NCBI RefSeq assembly: GCF_008015755.1
Contig: NZ_SSGF01000024.1
Coordinates: 1 to 61,120 of the forward strand
Source: Methylophilus sp.
GTDB taxonomy: Bacteria > Pseudomonadota > Gammaproteobacteria > Burkholderiales > Methylophilaceae
Direction: 5' to 3'
DNA length: 61,120 nt
Below the pieces are notes generated by a model that worked only from the letters and a program-made list of their open reading frames with translations, searched no databases and was not told where the DNA came from. The position numbers and the translations under genes are program-made. Below are positions 42,000-50,463 of this stretch, one piece after another. Every line of letters starts with the position of its first letter. Position 1 is the stretch's first letter.

Positions 42000-42767
42000 A
42001 TGGAGTTATGGATCGTTGTTGCCGCGGCATTGTTGGCTGGCGTGATGGATGCGATGGTTGGTGGCGGTGGCCTGGTAACGGTGCCCGCACTGCTCTCAAC
42101 CTATTCGTCACTGCCGCCTGCTTTGCTGCTGGGCACCAATAAATGTTCCAGTGTGTTCGGCACCACGGTGGCGGCCTGGCGCTACAGCCATCGCGTGCGG
42201 CTGGATTGGGGCTGGCTGGCCCCGGCTGCGATGGTGGCCTTTGCCGGGTCTGGCCTGGGCGCCTGGACGCTGACCTGGATGGATCCACAATACTTGCGCA
42301 GAGGGCTCCCCTGGGTATTGCTGCTGGTGCTGGTGTATACCTTGAAAACGCCGCAATTGGGTTTGCAGCAGACGCCAATGCCGCATAGTACAAAGTCGCG
42401 CTTGTGGTTGGCGCTGGCAATTGGCGCAGGTATTGGTTGGTATGATGGTTTTTTTGGTCCAGGCACCGGTAGTTTTTTTATTTTTTTGCTGGTGCGTTGG
42501 CTCGGGCAAGACTTTCTGCATGCCTCTGCCTCGGCAAAAGTACTCAATGCGTCCACCAACGTGGCGGCGCTACTGATGTTGGCGGCCACTGGCCATGTCT
42601 GGTGGCAGGTGGGATTGTTGATGGCTGCTGCCAATGTGGTCGGCAGCCTGTTGGGGACGGCGCTAGCACTCAAACATGGGGCTGGACTGGTTCGCCGGGT
42701 ATTTATGTTAGTGGTTTTGTTGCTGATTTTAAAAACAGGAATGGATGCTTATGCGGGCACTTCATGA
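42000..42767 (+). CDS. TSUP (TauE/SafE) family permease
   Basis: The 255-residue protein has about eight hydrophobic segments and the family's glycine-rich internal repeats (AGVMDAMVGGGGLVTVPALL near 14, and IGWYDGFFGPGTGSFFIFLLV near 146). It should export sulfite, organosulfonates or a related anion through the inner membrane; the substrate cannot be read from sequence. Its end overlaps the chromate transporter gene by 23 bases. Confidence 0.88.
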   Translation: MELWIVVAAALLAGVMDAMVGGGGLVTVPALLSTYSSLPPALLLGTNKCSSVFGTTVAAWRYSHRVRLDWGWLAPAAMVAFAGSGLGAWTLTWMDPQYLRRGLPWVLLLVLVYTLKTPQLGLQQTPMPHSTKSRLWLALAIGAGIGWYDGFFGPGTGSFFIFLLVRWLGQDFLHASASAKVLNASTNVAALLMLAATGHVWWQVGLLMAAANVVGSLLGTALALKHGAGLVRRVFMLVVLLLILKTGMDAYAGTS

Positions 42768-44112
42768 TGCTGATCCGACACCGCCCTTGGAAACCCCGCC
42801 AGCGCCGGTGTCGCTCAAGCAAGCCTTTTGGTATTGGCTTAAACTCGGATTGATTAGCTTTGGCGGCCCGGCCGGGCAGATTGCCATCATGCATCACGAC
42901 CTGGTTGAGCAAAAACGCTGGATCTCAGAAAAACGTTTTTTACATGCACTCAACTATTGCATGGTGTTACCCGGACCAGAGGCGCAGCAGTTAGCCACTT
43001 ACATCGGCTGGCTGATGCATCGCACTTGGGGTGGCATCATTGCCGGTGTGCTGTTTGTGTTGCCTTCATTTTTTATGCTGGTGCTATTGGCCTGGGGCTA
43101 TATGGCTTATGGGCATATGCCTACCGTGGCAGGTGCGTTATACGGCATTAAACCGGCGGTGGTGGCCATCGTGCTGTTTGCCGCCTATCGCATCGGCACG
43201 CGCGCACTTAAAAACCGCGTTATGTGGGCGATTTCTGCCCTAGCATTCGTGGCGATCTTTTTATTCAAACTCCCTTTTCCCTTGATTGTACTCACAGCCG
43301 CCGGCCTGGGGTTTCTCGGCGCACGCCTGATGCCAACCTATTTTACTGTCGGCGGACATGGTGCGGCCAACCAGCATTTTGGACGCGCCATGATTGACGA
43401 TGACACGCCAACACCTGCACATGCCAAGTTTAGCTGGCAGGGCATGGTCCGGGTGACCTTGACCGGGGTGGCGCTCTGGTTGCTGGTCATGGTGGGGTTG
43501 TATTGGCAGTTTGGCTGGCAAGGCGCCCTGACGCACATGGGCTGGTTTTTCAGTAAAGCGGCTTTGCTGACTTTTGGTGGCGCTTATGCGGTGTTGCCTT
43601 ATGTGTATCAGGGCGCGGTGGATCATTACCACTGGCTAAGCGCGACGCAGATGATGGACGGCCTGGCGCTGGGTGAAACCACCCCCGGCCCGCTGATTAT
43701 GGTGGTGACCTTTGTCGGGTTTGTTGGAGGCTGGCTGAATCAGGCATTGGCTGCACATGGGCCATTGTTTGCGGGGTTTTTAGCGGCGACAGTGGTCACT
43801 TTTTTTACTTTTTTACCCAGCTTTGTGTTTATTTTTGGCGGCGCGCCATGGATTGAAAATACGCGTGACAATGTGCGCCTGACCGCGCCGCTGAGTGCGA
43901 TTACTGCCGCCGTGGTCGGTGTCATCCTCAACCTGGCCTTGTTTTTTGCCTACCATGTGTTTTTGCAAAGCCCATGGTTTGCAGGCGTGGACTGGCTGGC
44001 GATAGGCTTGGCGGTCATGGCGTGGTTGGCGTTGGCACGCTTTAAAATCAATGTGATTGCCGTGATCGCGGCGTATGCGCTGCTAGGGATGTTGGTGCAA
44101 TGGCTGCGCTAG
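42745..44112 (+). CDS. chrA: Chromate transporter, two-domain
   Basis: The 455-residue protein has two homologous halves, each starting with an FGGP-like motif (LGLISFGGPAGQIAIMHHDLVEQKRW near 34, and ALLTFGGAYAVLPYVYQGAVDHYHWL near 273) and ending in PGP (VLPGPEAQQ, ETTPGPLIM). This is the long-chain chromate ion transporter layout with 10-13 membrane helices. It should expel chromate. A 23-base overlap with the TSUP gene suggests joint expression, so both may handle oxyanions. Confidence 0.9.
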   Translation: MLMRALHDADPTPPLETPPAPVSLKQAFWYWLKLGLISFGGPAGQIAIMHHDLVEQKRWISEKRFLHALNYCMVLPGPEAQQLATYIGWLMHRTWGGIIAGVLFVLPSFFMLVLLAWGYMAYGHMPTVAGALYGIKPAVVAIVLFAAYRIGTRALKNRVMWAISALAFVAIFLFKLPFPLIVLTAAGLGFLGARLMPTYFTVGGHGAANQHFGRAMIDDDTPTPAHAKFSWQGMVRVTLTGVALWLLVMVGLYWQFGWQGALTHMGWFFSKAALLTFGGAYAVLPYVYQGAVDHYHWLSATQMMDGLALGETTPGPLIMVVTFVGFVGGWLNQALAAHGPLFAGFLAATVVTFFTFLPSFVFIFGGAPWIENTRDNVRLTAPLSAITAAVVGVILNLALFFAYHVFLQSPWFAGVDWLAIGLAVMAWLALARFKINVIAVIAAYALLGMLVQWLR

Positions 44113-44182
44113 CTGGCGGCGAGCGTGAACGGCGGTGAATCTAGGTGCAGCTGGCGCCGTGCAGTCAGTGCCATGCCGTTAA

Positions 44183-44932
44183 CTAAGCAAATAATGCTGC
44201 ATGAATCTGGGCATGCGCCTGTTGTGCCAGTTGTTGCCGTGTTTGGCCGCTGGTGGTCATCGGCGTGCCAAAGTGCAAGTGCACCGTGGGCTGCAGCATC
44301 TTCAGGTAGGTGCTCATTGAAGCAATGATGGAGGTGTCACCTGCATACGCCGCCTCCAGGTTGGGCTGGCCATCTGGCAACGGGTAATGAATCGCCACCG
44401 GGATAATCTGGCTGTTGGCTTCAATGGCCGCCTGCAGTAGGCTGCTTTTAAACGGCAACACACTCAGGCCCTCGGTGGTGGTGCCTTCCGGAAACACACA
44501 CAGATTGTCATTTAACTTGAGCGCATGGCTGCAAATATTCACCACGCGCGCGGCATCGCGGTTGCGCGTGCGGTTAATAAAAATAGTGCCCGACTTTCTC
44601 ACCAGATAACCAAAGATAGGCCAGTCTTTGATCTCCATTTTGGCCACAAAGCGCACGGGGATCAGGCTGTTGATAGCATGAATGTCTGACCAGGAAATAT
44701 GGTTGGCCACAAACAATACGCCATGGGTACGGATATCGGGTAGCTCTCCGCTGGTCGTCACCCGCAGGTTAAAGCAATGCAGCAAGCGTTTGCACCACCA
44801 TTGAATAAGCCCCAGCCGCATCCAGCGATTGCAGACCGGTAGCACCAGAGCGGCTAATGTGATGCCTGTGACGACATGCAGTGTGATGCGGGTGATGCGC
44901 CACCCGCGAACGATGATTGAGGTTTGTGACAA
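44183..44932 (-). CDS. olsA: PlsC-like acyltransferase, probably OlsA
   Basis: The 249-residue protein has an N-terminal membrane helix, the acyltransferase motif NHISWSD near 78, and FPEGTT near 146. It should move an acyl group to a lysophospholipid or lyso-ornithine lipid. The gene starts one base after the stop of the GNAT acyltransferase, which resembles OlsB; the pair is the usual olsB-olsA order for ornithine lipid synthesis. Without that partner it could also be a lysophosphatidate acyltransferase. Confidence 0.75.
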   Translation of the reverse strand: MSQTSIIVRGWRITRITLHVVTGITLAALVLPVCNRWMRLGLIQWWCKRLLHCFNLRVTTSGELPDIRTHGVLFVANHISWSDIHAINSLIPVRFVAKMEIKDWPIFGYLVRKSGTIFINRTRNRDAARVVNICSHALKLNDNLCVFPEGTTTEGLSVLPFKSSLLQAAIEANSQIIPVAIHYPLPDGQPNLEAAYAGDTSIIASMSTYLKMLQPTVHLHFGTPMTTSGQTRQQLAQQAHAQIHAALFA

Positions 44933-44933
44933 G

Positions 44934-45722
44934 TTATTTCAAGAAATGCGCTGCATATCTGGGGTTCATTCGAGACAGGGGTAACAATACCAGCATATCT
45001 GCCGTATTAAAAGCCGGGTCCCAGGCAGGTTCGCCACAAATGTAGGCGCCCAGTCGCAAATAGCCTTTGACCAGTGGCGGGCAAGTGACTGTCAGTGACT
45101 GGTCCAGTGCGTCTATTGGTAATGGGTTGTGTGGAAACACGCGGTATTCAGCAGGGGACAAATAGTCTTCACGCAGGCTGTTAAACAGTGAAGCGGCCAT
45201 GTGGCCGCCGTCATGCATGGAGATGCTGGCGCAACCGATCATATATTCATACTGGCGCGCCATCATGTACTTGGCCAGGCCAGCCCATAGCAGGGTAATG
45301 GTGCCACCACTACGGTAGTCAGCGTGTACGCAGGCGCGACCGACTTCTACAGTGCGGTCGCTTAATGGCGCCAAGCGGCTTAAGTCAAACTCCCCGGCAG
45401 AGTAATAGCCCCCAGCCAGCATGGCCTGCATCGGGTTGAGGATACGATAAGTGCCAACCACTTGCTGGGTAGCATCGTCGCGCACCAGCAGGTGGTCACA
45501 AAACGCATCAAAACCATCGACATCTAGTCCTTGCTGACCTTTGATTTGTGCGCCCATTTCCTCGGCAAATACCTGGTAGCGCAGTCGTTGCGCTTCCATG
45601 ACTTCTTCTGCGCTGGTGGCCAGTGCCACGCTGAGCGCAGCAGCTGGCTTGCGGTTAGTCTGCGCTGAGGGTTGGATTTCAGCTTGGTATGTGCCGTGCT
45701 CTTGCAGATGGCGTTCTAACAT
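44934..45722 (-). CDS. olsB: GNAT acyltransferase, probably OlsB
   Basis: The 262-residue protein shows the N-acyltransferase pattern EAQRLRYQVFAEEMGAQI near 44, VGTYRILNP near 87, then EVGRACVHADYRSGGTITLLWAGL near 126 and a C-terminal GEPAWDPAFNTADMLVLL. This fits OlsB, which links 3-hydroxyacyl-ACP to ornithine. The ATG at 45722 is preferred over GTG at 45725 because an AGGAG ribosome site lies 7 bases before it. It forms an operon with the downstream acyltransferase. Ornithine lipids replace phospholipids when phosphate is scarce. Confidence 0.75.
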   Translation of the reverse strand: MLERHLQEHGTYQAEIQPSAQTNRKPAAALSVALATSAEEVMEAQRLRYQVFAEEMGAQIKGQQGLDVDGFDAFCDHLLVRDDATQQVVGTYRILNPMQAMLAGGYYSAGEFDLSRLAPLSDRTVEVGRACVHADYRSGGTITLLWAGLAKYMMARQYEYMIGCASISMHDGGHMAASLFNSLREDYLSPAEYRVFPHNPLPIDALDQSLTVTCPPLVKGYLRLGAYICGEPAWDPAFNTADMLVLLPLSRMNPRYAAHFLK

Positions 45723-45851
45723 CACGCAACTCCTTGGTTGAGGTTTAGCGTGATATTAGGAGGGCCACATGAATGATTGGTGACGTTGCTGTGACAGTTG
45801 TGTGACGGCGCGGGGCCTGATATACGGCGGACTGCATCCTATGCACAAACA

Positions 45852-45878
45852 AAAAGAGCGACCCACGGCCGCTCTTTT
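45852..45878 (-). terminator. Terminator after the glycine-zipper lipoprotein gene
   Basis: AAAAGAGCG and CGCTCTTTT form a perfect 9-bp stem with a 9-base loop, 21 bases after the lipoprotein stop codon on the minus strand, with a T-rich tail in that direction. Confidence 0.88.
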
Positions 45879-45898
45879 AAATGATGCTACTGATGTGC

Positions 45899-46357
45899 TT
45901 AGTGAGAAACGCGTGAGGTGCCGCCGTTTTCAACAATGCGTACACGGTCGCCCGCATTAAATTGCTCGTCAGCTTCTTGCACGATGGCGACCAAACCACC
46001 GCCATCCAGTTTCACCGTGATTTCATAGGCGTTTTTGCGTGTGGCTACTTCCTCTGCAGCAGAACCTGCCAGGCCACCCGCCACAGCGCCAATCACCGCG
46101 GCAATTGCGCTGCCTCTGCCGCCACCGACCGAGCTACCGGCAATCCCGCCAATGGCGCCACCGGCAATCGTACCTACAGGGGATTTAGTGCCCTCCAGTT
46201 TGACTGAGCGTACGCTCTCTACCACGCCGGTTTTAACCGTTTGCGCTTTACGCGCTTCGTCTCGTGAATACACATTGCCAGAGTTTGAACTGGCGCATGC
46301 ACCCAATACCCCGGCGATCACTGCAACTACAATCCATTTGAATACACGTGTTGTCAT
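45899..46357 (-). CDS. Glycine-zipper outer-membrane lipoprotein (SlyB/Pcp-like)
   Basis: The 152-residue protein has a lipoprotein signal with Cys near residue 21 (GVLGAC), then VKTGVVESVRSVKLEGT, a long glycine-zipper helix pair (about 62-100: GTIAGGAIGGIAGSSVG), and a C-terminal beta part (YEITVKLDGGGLVAIVQEADEQFNAGDRVRIV). This is the 2TM glycine-zipper form of SlyB/Pcp-type lipoproteins, thought to stabilise the outer membrane under stress. It lies 30 bp after the kinase gene on the same strand and ends at a clear terminator. Confidence 0.88.
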   Translation of the reverse strand: MTTRVFKWIVVAVIAGVLGACASSNSGNVYSRDEARKAQTVKTGVVESVRSVKLEGTKSPVGTIAGGAIGGIAGSSVGGGRGSAIAAVIGAVAGGLAGSAAEEVATRKNAYEITVKLDGGGLVAIVQEADEQFNAGDRVRIVENGGTSRVSH

Positions 46358-46387
46358 TTTTTTCTCCTCGTATTTAACGCACCTCAG

Positions 46388-47356
46388 TTAGCTGGCCGTC
46401 TGACGCAGCGACGGGTCATCTTTCAACGCATCCTGTACCAGTGCATGGCTGTAAATGTTCTCAATCTCCGCACGACTTGGCTGATGGTTCTGGCCACCGC
46501 GACTGCCGATCTTGATGGCGCCCATGGTTGAAGCCAGGCGGCCACAGGCCTTCCAGTCCCACCCACGTACGATGCCGTACAGCAAGCCCGCACGGTAAGC
46601 ATCGCCACAGCCGGTGGGGTCTACCAACGCCTCTGCTTTAACGCACGGAATATCGTGGCGTTGACCATCGGCATAAATATGCGAGCCTTCACCGCCCAGC
46701 GTCACGATCAGTGCTTTGACTTTAGCCGCCAATTGCTCCAATGATAAACCTGTCTTGTCTTGGATGACTTGTGACTCGTAATCGTTCACTGCCAGGTAGT
46801 CGGCCATGTCAATAAAGTGCAGCAGCTCTTCGCCATTAAACATTGGCAAGCCCTGCCCAGGGTCAAACATAAAGGGAATACCCGCATCGTGGCATTCTTG
46901 GGCATGCTGGAACATGGCATCGCGGCCATCCGGCGCAATGATCGCCAGTTTGATATCCCGTGCATCATTCACGCTGTTTGCATGTGCATGTTGCATGGCG
47001 CCCGGGTGAAAAGCGGTGATCTGATTGTCATCCATATCAGTGGTGATAAATGCTTGCGCGGTGTAGGTGCCCGCCACGGTTTTGATATGCTGCGGATCAA
47101 TATTGTTCTGCTCCAGCCAGGCCTGGTAAGGCGAAAAATCATCACCGACCGTGGCCATAATCAACGGCTGGCCTTCCAGCAATTGCAGGTTGTAGCCGAT
47201 GTTGCCTGCAGTGCCGCCAAATTCACGGCGCATTTCAGGCACTAAAAAGGCCACGCTGAGCTTGTGAATTTTGTCTGCCAGAATATGGTTTTTAAATTGG
47301 TCAGGAAACACCATGATGGTGTCGTAGGCCAGGGAGCCACAAATAAGAATTTTCAT
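46388..47356 (-). CDS. PfkB-family carbohydrate/nucleoside kinase
   Basis: The 322-residue protein has the PfkB fold: GGTAGNIGYNLQLLEGQP near 48 and the C-terminal signature DPTGCGDAYRAGLLYGI near 247 with the catalytic Asp of GCGDA. It should phosphorylate a sugar or nucleoside with ATP. The sequence resembles bacterial adenosine-kinase-like members, but substrate specificity cannot be fixed. It probably forms an operon with the lipoprotein gene. Confidence 0.85.
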   Translation of the reverse strand: MKILICGSLAYDTIMVFPDQFKNHILADKIHKLSVAFLVPEMRREFGGTAGNIGYNLQLLEGQPLIMATVGDDFSPYQAWLEQNNIDPQHIKTVAGTYTAQAFITTDMDDNQITAFHPGAMQHAHANSVNDARDIKLAIIAPDGRDAMFQHAQECHDAGIPFMFDPGQGLPMFNGEELLHFIDMADYLAVNDYESQVIQDKTGLSLEQLAAKVKALIVTLGGEGSHIYADGQRHDIPCVKAEALVDPTGCGDAYRAGLLYGIVRGWDWKACGRLASTMGAIKIGSRGGQNHQPSRAEIENIYSHALVQDALKDDPSLRQTAS

Positions 47357-47439
47357 GAATCAGCGAGAGTCTTTAATGAGAGTGAGGCTATTATTGCCGC
47401 CAGCCAGGCTGCTGGCAAGTGGTGTATGCTGGAATCCTG

Positions 47440-48006
47440 TTAGGATTGTTTAATCGCTATGTCGATTAAAGTTTTGGCCGCTTTTTTGGCTGATTTAATT
47501 GCGCCCGAGCCGCGCTTGATTTGTTCGGCCTGCACCGCGCCCTCAAATAGGATGGAGAGTTGCAGCGCCAGCCCTTCGGCATCTTTAATGTTAGCGTCTT
47601 GCGCCAGCTTGGTAATAAACTGGCGAAATTCACGCGATTGCTGCGAAGACAATTGGTGAATACGGTTCTCTTCGTTGGGAAACTCTGCAGAGGCCTTGAT
47701 AAAGGCGATACCCGTGAACGAAGGCGAGGTCACCCATTCTTCAATAAATTCAAACAGCTTTTGGATTCTTTCATTTGGGCTGCCACCTAGGCCGCCCAGC
47801 TTATCGTTCATCCAGTTTTGAAAGTCCTGGTGGCTTTGCTGTAGCACGGCCAGAATCAATTCTTCCTTGGTCTCAAAATACTTATAGAGCGTCATTTTGG
47901 TGGTGCCAGCCACGGCCACAATGGTATCGACGCCGGTCGAATTAATACCGCGCGTCTGAAACAGGTCAGTGGATACCTGAAGAATCTTTTGTTTTAAAGT
48001 ATTCAT
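47440..48006 (-). CDS. TetR-family repressor
   Basis: The 188-residue protein has a TetR helix-turn-helix at about 8-52 (LFQTRGINSTGVDTIVAVAG, then KMTLYKYFETKEELI) and a helical C-terminal ligand domain. It is divergent from an MxaD-like gene; the 150-bp gap contains two inverted repeats with CTATAC/GTATAG cores (48024-48041 and 48101-48121), one near each gene. It therefore very likely represses both itself and the MxaD-like gene. The inducer is unknown. Confidence 0.9.
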   Translation of the reverse strand: MNTLKQKILQVSTDLFQTRGINSTGVDTIVAVAGTTKMTLYKYFETKEELILAVLQQSHQDFQNWMNDKLGGLGGSPNERIQKLFEFIEEWVTSPSFTGIAFIKASAEFPNEENRIHQLSSQQSREFRQFITKLAQDANIKDAEGLALQLSILFEGAVQAEQIKRGSGAIKSAKKAAKTLIDIAIKQS

Positions 48007-48023
48007 GATTTAATTATAGCACT

Positions 48024-48041
48024 CTATACTGATTTGTATAG
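48024..48041. promoter_or_regulatory. TetR operator, repressor-gene side
   Basis: CTATAC and GTATAG arms with a 6-base gap lie 17 bases upstream of the TetR start codon. The half-sites are the same as in the longer operator at 48101-48121. Confidence 0.65.
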
Positions 48042-48100
48042 TTGTCAGATTTGCGGTAAGGAATAAATCCTCTTGATTTAATTTTAGTTATCGTGTTAAA

Positions 48101-48121
48101 TATACTATACCGTATAGTATA
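48101..48121. promoter_or_regulatory. TetR operator, MxaD-like gene side
   Basis: A 21-bp palindrome, with 10-bp arms TATACTATAC and GTATAGTATA around one C, lies 35 bases before the MxaD-like gene's start. It also contains possible -10 elements (TATACT), so binding would block transcription. Confidence 0.82.
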
Positions 48122-48156
48122 CTTTTATGGTCAATCAATTACACAAGGAGAACATC

Positions 48157-48654
48157 ATGCGTCAACTACAATCATTGGTATTAGCGACATTATTGGCTGC
48201 AGCAGGCAGCGCGTTTGCGGCAGAGCCGTTATTTGTGGTCAAGTCAGTTGAACTCAACCAGCCAGTGGATGTGGTTTGGAAAAAAGTGGCTGATTTTGGC
48301 GATCTGGGTGCCTGGCATCCAGCGGTGGCTAAAACGGAGATTGTGTCTGGTAAAAACAACAATGCCGGTGCCCAGCGCGTTTTAACGCTACAAGATGGCG
48401 GTAAAGTGAATGAAACATTGACCGCTTACAACGCTAAATCTAAAAGCTATTCTTACAAAATTACCGGTGGCGTGTTGCCAGTCAATGAGTACGCCTCAAC
48501 TGTTAGCGTGCACAGCAATGGTGATGGCAAGTCTGTGGTGGTGTGGGAAAGCCACTTTTTGCCCAAAGCGCCAGCAGATGAAAAAGCAGCTTCTGATACG
48601 ATCAAAGGTGTGTACGATGGTGGTTTAAATCAGCTGAAAACCTTGTTCCAGTAA
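48157..48654 (+). CDS. MxaD-like periplasmic SRPBCC protein
   Basis: The ATG at 48157 has an AAGGAG ribosome site and opens a signal peptide (LATLLAAAGSAFAA, cleavage near residue 22), whereas the upstream in-frame ATG at 48127 does not. The mature part (about 143 residues) is an SRPBCC/polyketide-cyclase fold: VKSVELNQPVDVVWKKVADFGDLGAWHPAV and GVLPVNEYASTVSV. MxaD in methylotrophs is a periplasmic protein of this kind that helps electron transfer from methanol dehydrogenase to cytochrome cL. This gene stands apart from other mxa genes and has its own TetR control, so it may be a paralogue for another substrate. Confidence 0.78.
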   Translation: MRQLQSLVLATLLAAAGSAFAAEPLFVVKSVELNQPVDVVWKKVADFGDLGAWHPAVAKTEIVSGKNNNAGAQRVLTLQDGGKVNETLTAYNAKSKSYSYKITGGVLPVNEYASTVSVHSNGDGKSVVVWESHFLPKAPADEKAASDTIKGVYDGGLNQLKTLFQ

Positions 48655-48675
48655 TCGGTTAGGTGTTCGCCAAAG

Positions 48676-48701
48676 GCCGTCGCGTATGCGACGGCTTTTT
48701 T
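48676..48701 (+). terminator. Terminator after the MxaD-like gene
   Basis: GCCGTCGC and GCGACGGC form an 8-bp stem with a 4-base loop followed by six T residues. Confidence 0.93.
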
Positions 48702-49446
48702 ATTTGGAGTTGACCATCAATTTGGGCGTGTAATTACATTTCACCTGGTCTAGCAACTGATTGACCAAGACTTGTTCGTCGCGATTGGTGGTGACATGAC
48801 CATTGATGATGTTTTCAATATAAACGCTTTTTAATCGCTCGGGCAGTTGGATGGCTTCGAGCAGGCGACAATCGCCGTGCTTCATGGTCTCGAGGCGGCT
48901 GTAAATGGCGGCCGTTTCCGACGGGCTGGCTTCTTGTGATAGCGGGTGTGTGGGTGGTGGATCGTCTGGCGCTTTTGCCTGTATTAACGGGTCTGGCGTA
49001 ACCTGCATGTGCCAATAATAACCGCCTGTGATGCCAAGAAATAAGGTCAGCATGACTACGCCATAATTGCGGATGGCCAGCCAGTCGATCTCACGTTTGG
49101 TTTGCACGTCGATGAGTGCCTGCGCTGCCTGCTTGGCTTGTTGCAAGGCGGTTGATTGTGGGTGTAGCAGTTTTTCCTGACAAGCGCTGAGCGCCATAAA
49201 ATACAATTGATTCGCCAGCATATCAGGTAGCCTGGCGCCCGCCTGGTGTGCCTGGCTGGTCAGATAGTTTTGCAAACGGTCTGCCGGGTAGCTATCTGCT
49301 GCAGGTGTTGGTGTTTGCTGGGCGATCGGGCTTGAAAGCAGGTCATCCAGAATATTAAACAGCGCTAAAAGCCTGTGGGAAGCTGGCCTGCCGGATTTGT
49401 CCAGCATGCGTATCAGCCAATCGGATTGCAGTAATGCGTGGAGCAT
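48700..49446 (-). CDS. Hypothetical protein with one membrane helix, 248 aa
   Basis: The protein has a helical N-terminal half, one membrane segment near 125-145 (YGVVMLTLFLGITGGYYW), a Pro-rich linker and a periplasmic C-terminal domain with two Cys residues (GDCRLL and VKCNY) that could pair. The layout resembles small envelope or secretion-related proteins, but no family was recognised. It follows the HemJ gene by 4 bases on the same strand and is probably the last gene of a tlpA-like/hemJ operon. Confidence 0.65.
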   Translation of the reverse strand: MLHALLQSDWLIRMLDKSGRPASHRLLALFNILDDLLSSPIAQQTPTPAADSYPADRLQNYLTSQAHQAGARLPDMLANQLYFMALSACQEKLLHPQSTALQQAKQAAQALIDVQTKREIDWLAIRNYGVVMLTLFLGITGGYYWHMQVTPDPLIQAKAPDDPPPTHPLSQEASPSETAAIYSRLETMKHGDCRLLEAIQLPERLKSVYIENIINGHVTTNRDEQVLVNQLLDQVKCNYTPKLMVNSK

Positions 49447-49450
49447 GCAG

Positions 49451-49861
49451 TTAAAACGGTTTGGTCACCACTAAAATGACGACCGCAAACAACAGTAGCA
49501 CAGGCACCTCGTTAAACCAGCGAAACCAGACGTGACTATGATGGTTTTGTTGGGCGCGGAACTGTTTTAGTAGTCTGCCGCAGTAATGGTGATAGCCGAT
49601 CAGCACAATCACCAGCGTCAATTTGGCATGCAGCCAGCCGCCCTTGAAACCATAACCCAGCCAGAGCCAGATGCCGAAAGCCAGCGCCAGTAACATCAGT
49701 GGCTGCATAAAACGATAGAGCTTATGTGCCATCAATAGCAAGCGGGCCTGGGCTTGTGGGTCTTGCTCCATGGCCAGGTTGACGTAAATGCGCGGCAGGT
49801 AAAACAAGCCAGCAAACCAGCTGGTGACAAAAATAAGATGAAACGCCTTGATCCACAACAT
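49451..49861 (-). CDS. hemJ: Protoporphyrinogen oxidase HemJ
   Basis: The 136-residue protein has four hydrophobic helices and the family motifs HLIFVTSWFAGLFYLPRIYV near 8, LHAKLTLVIVLIGYHHY near 77 and WFNEVPVLLLFAVVILV near 114, with the conserved His residues in helices one and three. It oxidises protoporphyrinogen IX to protoporphyrin IX in haem synthesis. It is coupled to the thioredoxin-like gene upstream (adjacent at 49862). Confidence 0.88.
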   Translation of the reverse strand: MLWIKAFHLIFVTSWFAGLFYLPRIYVNLAMEQDPQAQARLLLMAHKLYRFMQPLMLLALAFGIWLWLGYGFKGGWLHAKLTLVIVLIGYHHYCGRLLKQFRAQQNHHSHVWFRWFNEVPVLLLFAVVILVVTKPF

Positions 49862-50368
49862 TTAGCTGGTGCCTTTGTCTAGTAATTTGCGCAACTCAGT
49901 AAAGTTGAGTTCGCCGATGGTTTTTTGCAGGCGATTGCCCTGGGCGTCATAAATAAAGGTAGTCGGAGTGAGATTGACATCACCAAAGGCCTTCACCATT
50001 TCACCGTAGCCGTCATGCATGACGCTGAAAGGCAGGGCTTTTTCTTTGGTGTAATTGGCGACTTGCGCAGGCGGGTCATACGGCATGGCGACCGCGATCA
50101 CCACCAGGTTTTTGTCTTTATATTGCTGATAGGTGTTGATCAGGTCTGGCATTTCTTTGATGCAGCCAGGGCAGTCGGTGGCCCAAAAATTTACCAGCAC
50201 GGTTTTACCGCGCAGGGATTCCATGCTGATTTTCTCGCCACTCAAGGTGGTAAAAGTGACCTCTGGCGCTTGTGGTTTTTGCATCACCGCCAGCGTCAAC
50301 CCCGCAAACAGTGCCAGCGCGACCAGCGGCACCAGCCATTTTTTAAGCTTAGATTTGAATGTAGACAT
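49862..50368 (-). CDS. TlpA-like thioredoxin-fold protein
   Basis: The 168-residue protein has an N-terminal signal anchor (LVPLVALALFAGLTLAVM) and a redoxin/AhpC-TSA-like domain with the active site TDCPGCIKE near 65-73. It probably works as a periplasmic disulfide reductant, for example in cytochrome c maturation. It begins an operon with hemJ. The divergent FAD dehydrogenase starts 95 bases away. Confidence 0.85.
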   Translation of the reverse strand: MSTFKSKLKKWLVPLVALALFAGLTLAVMQKPQAPEVTFTTLSGEKISMESLRGKTVLVNFWATDCPGCIKEMPDLINTYQQYKDKNLVVIAVAMPYDPPAQVANYTKEKALPFSVMHDGYGEMVKAFGDVNLTPTTFIYDAQGNRLQKTIGELNFTELRKLLDKGTS

Positions 50369-50408
50369 CTGAAAACCTGATTAGTCAAAAACCCTAGCGG
50401 CAGTACCG

Positions 50409-50437
50409 TGTTTGTGCCGAATTCGGCGTGGTATAAT
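50409..50437 (+). promoter_or_regulatory. Promoter of the DUF3683 dehydrogenase gene
   Basis: An extended -10 box TGGTATAAT ends at 50437, with only a weak -35 (TGTTTG near 50409). The TTG that would begin the longest frame of the next gene starts at the last base of this box, so translation must begin later, at 50464. Confidence 0.65.
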
Positions 50438-50463
50438 TGGCTTTTGTTTTTGATAAATTATCA

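Noticed and set aside
50437..50463. TTG start for the DUF3683 dehydrogenase
   Set aside because: It overlaps the -10 promoter box; the ATG at 50464 is a better start.
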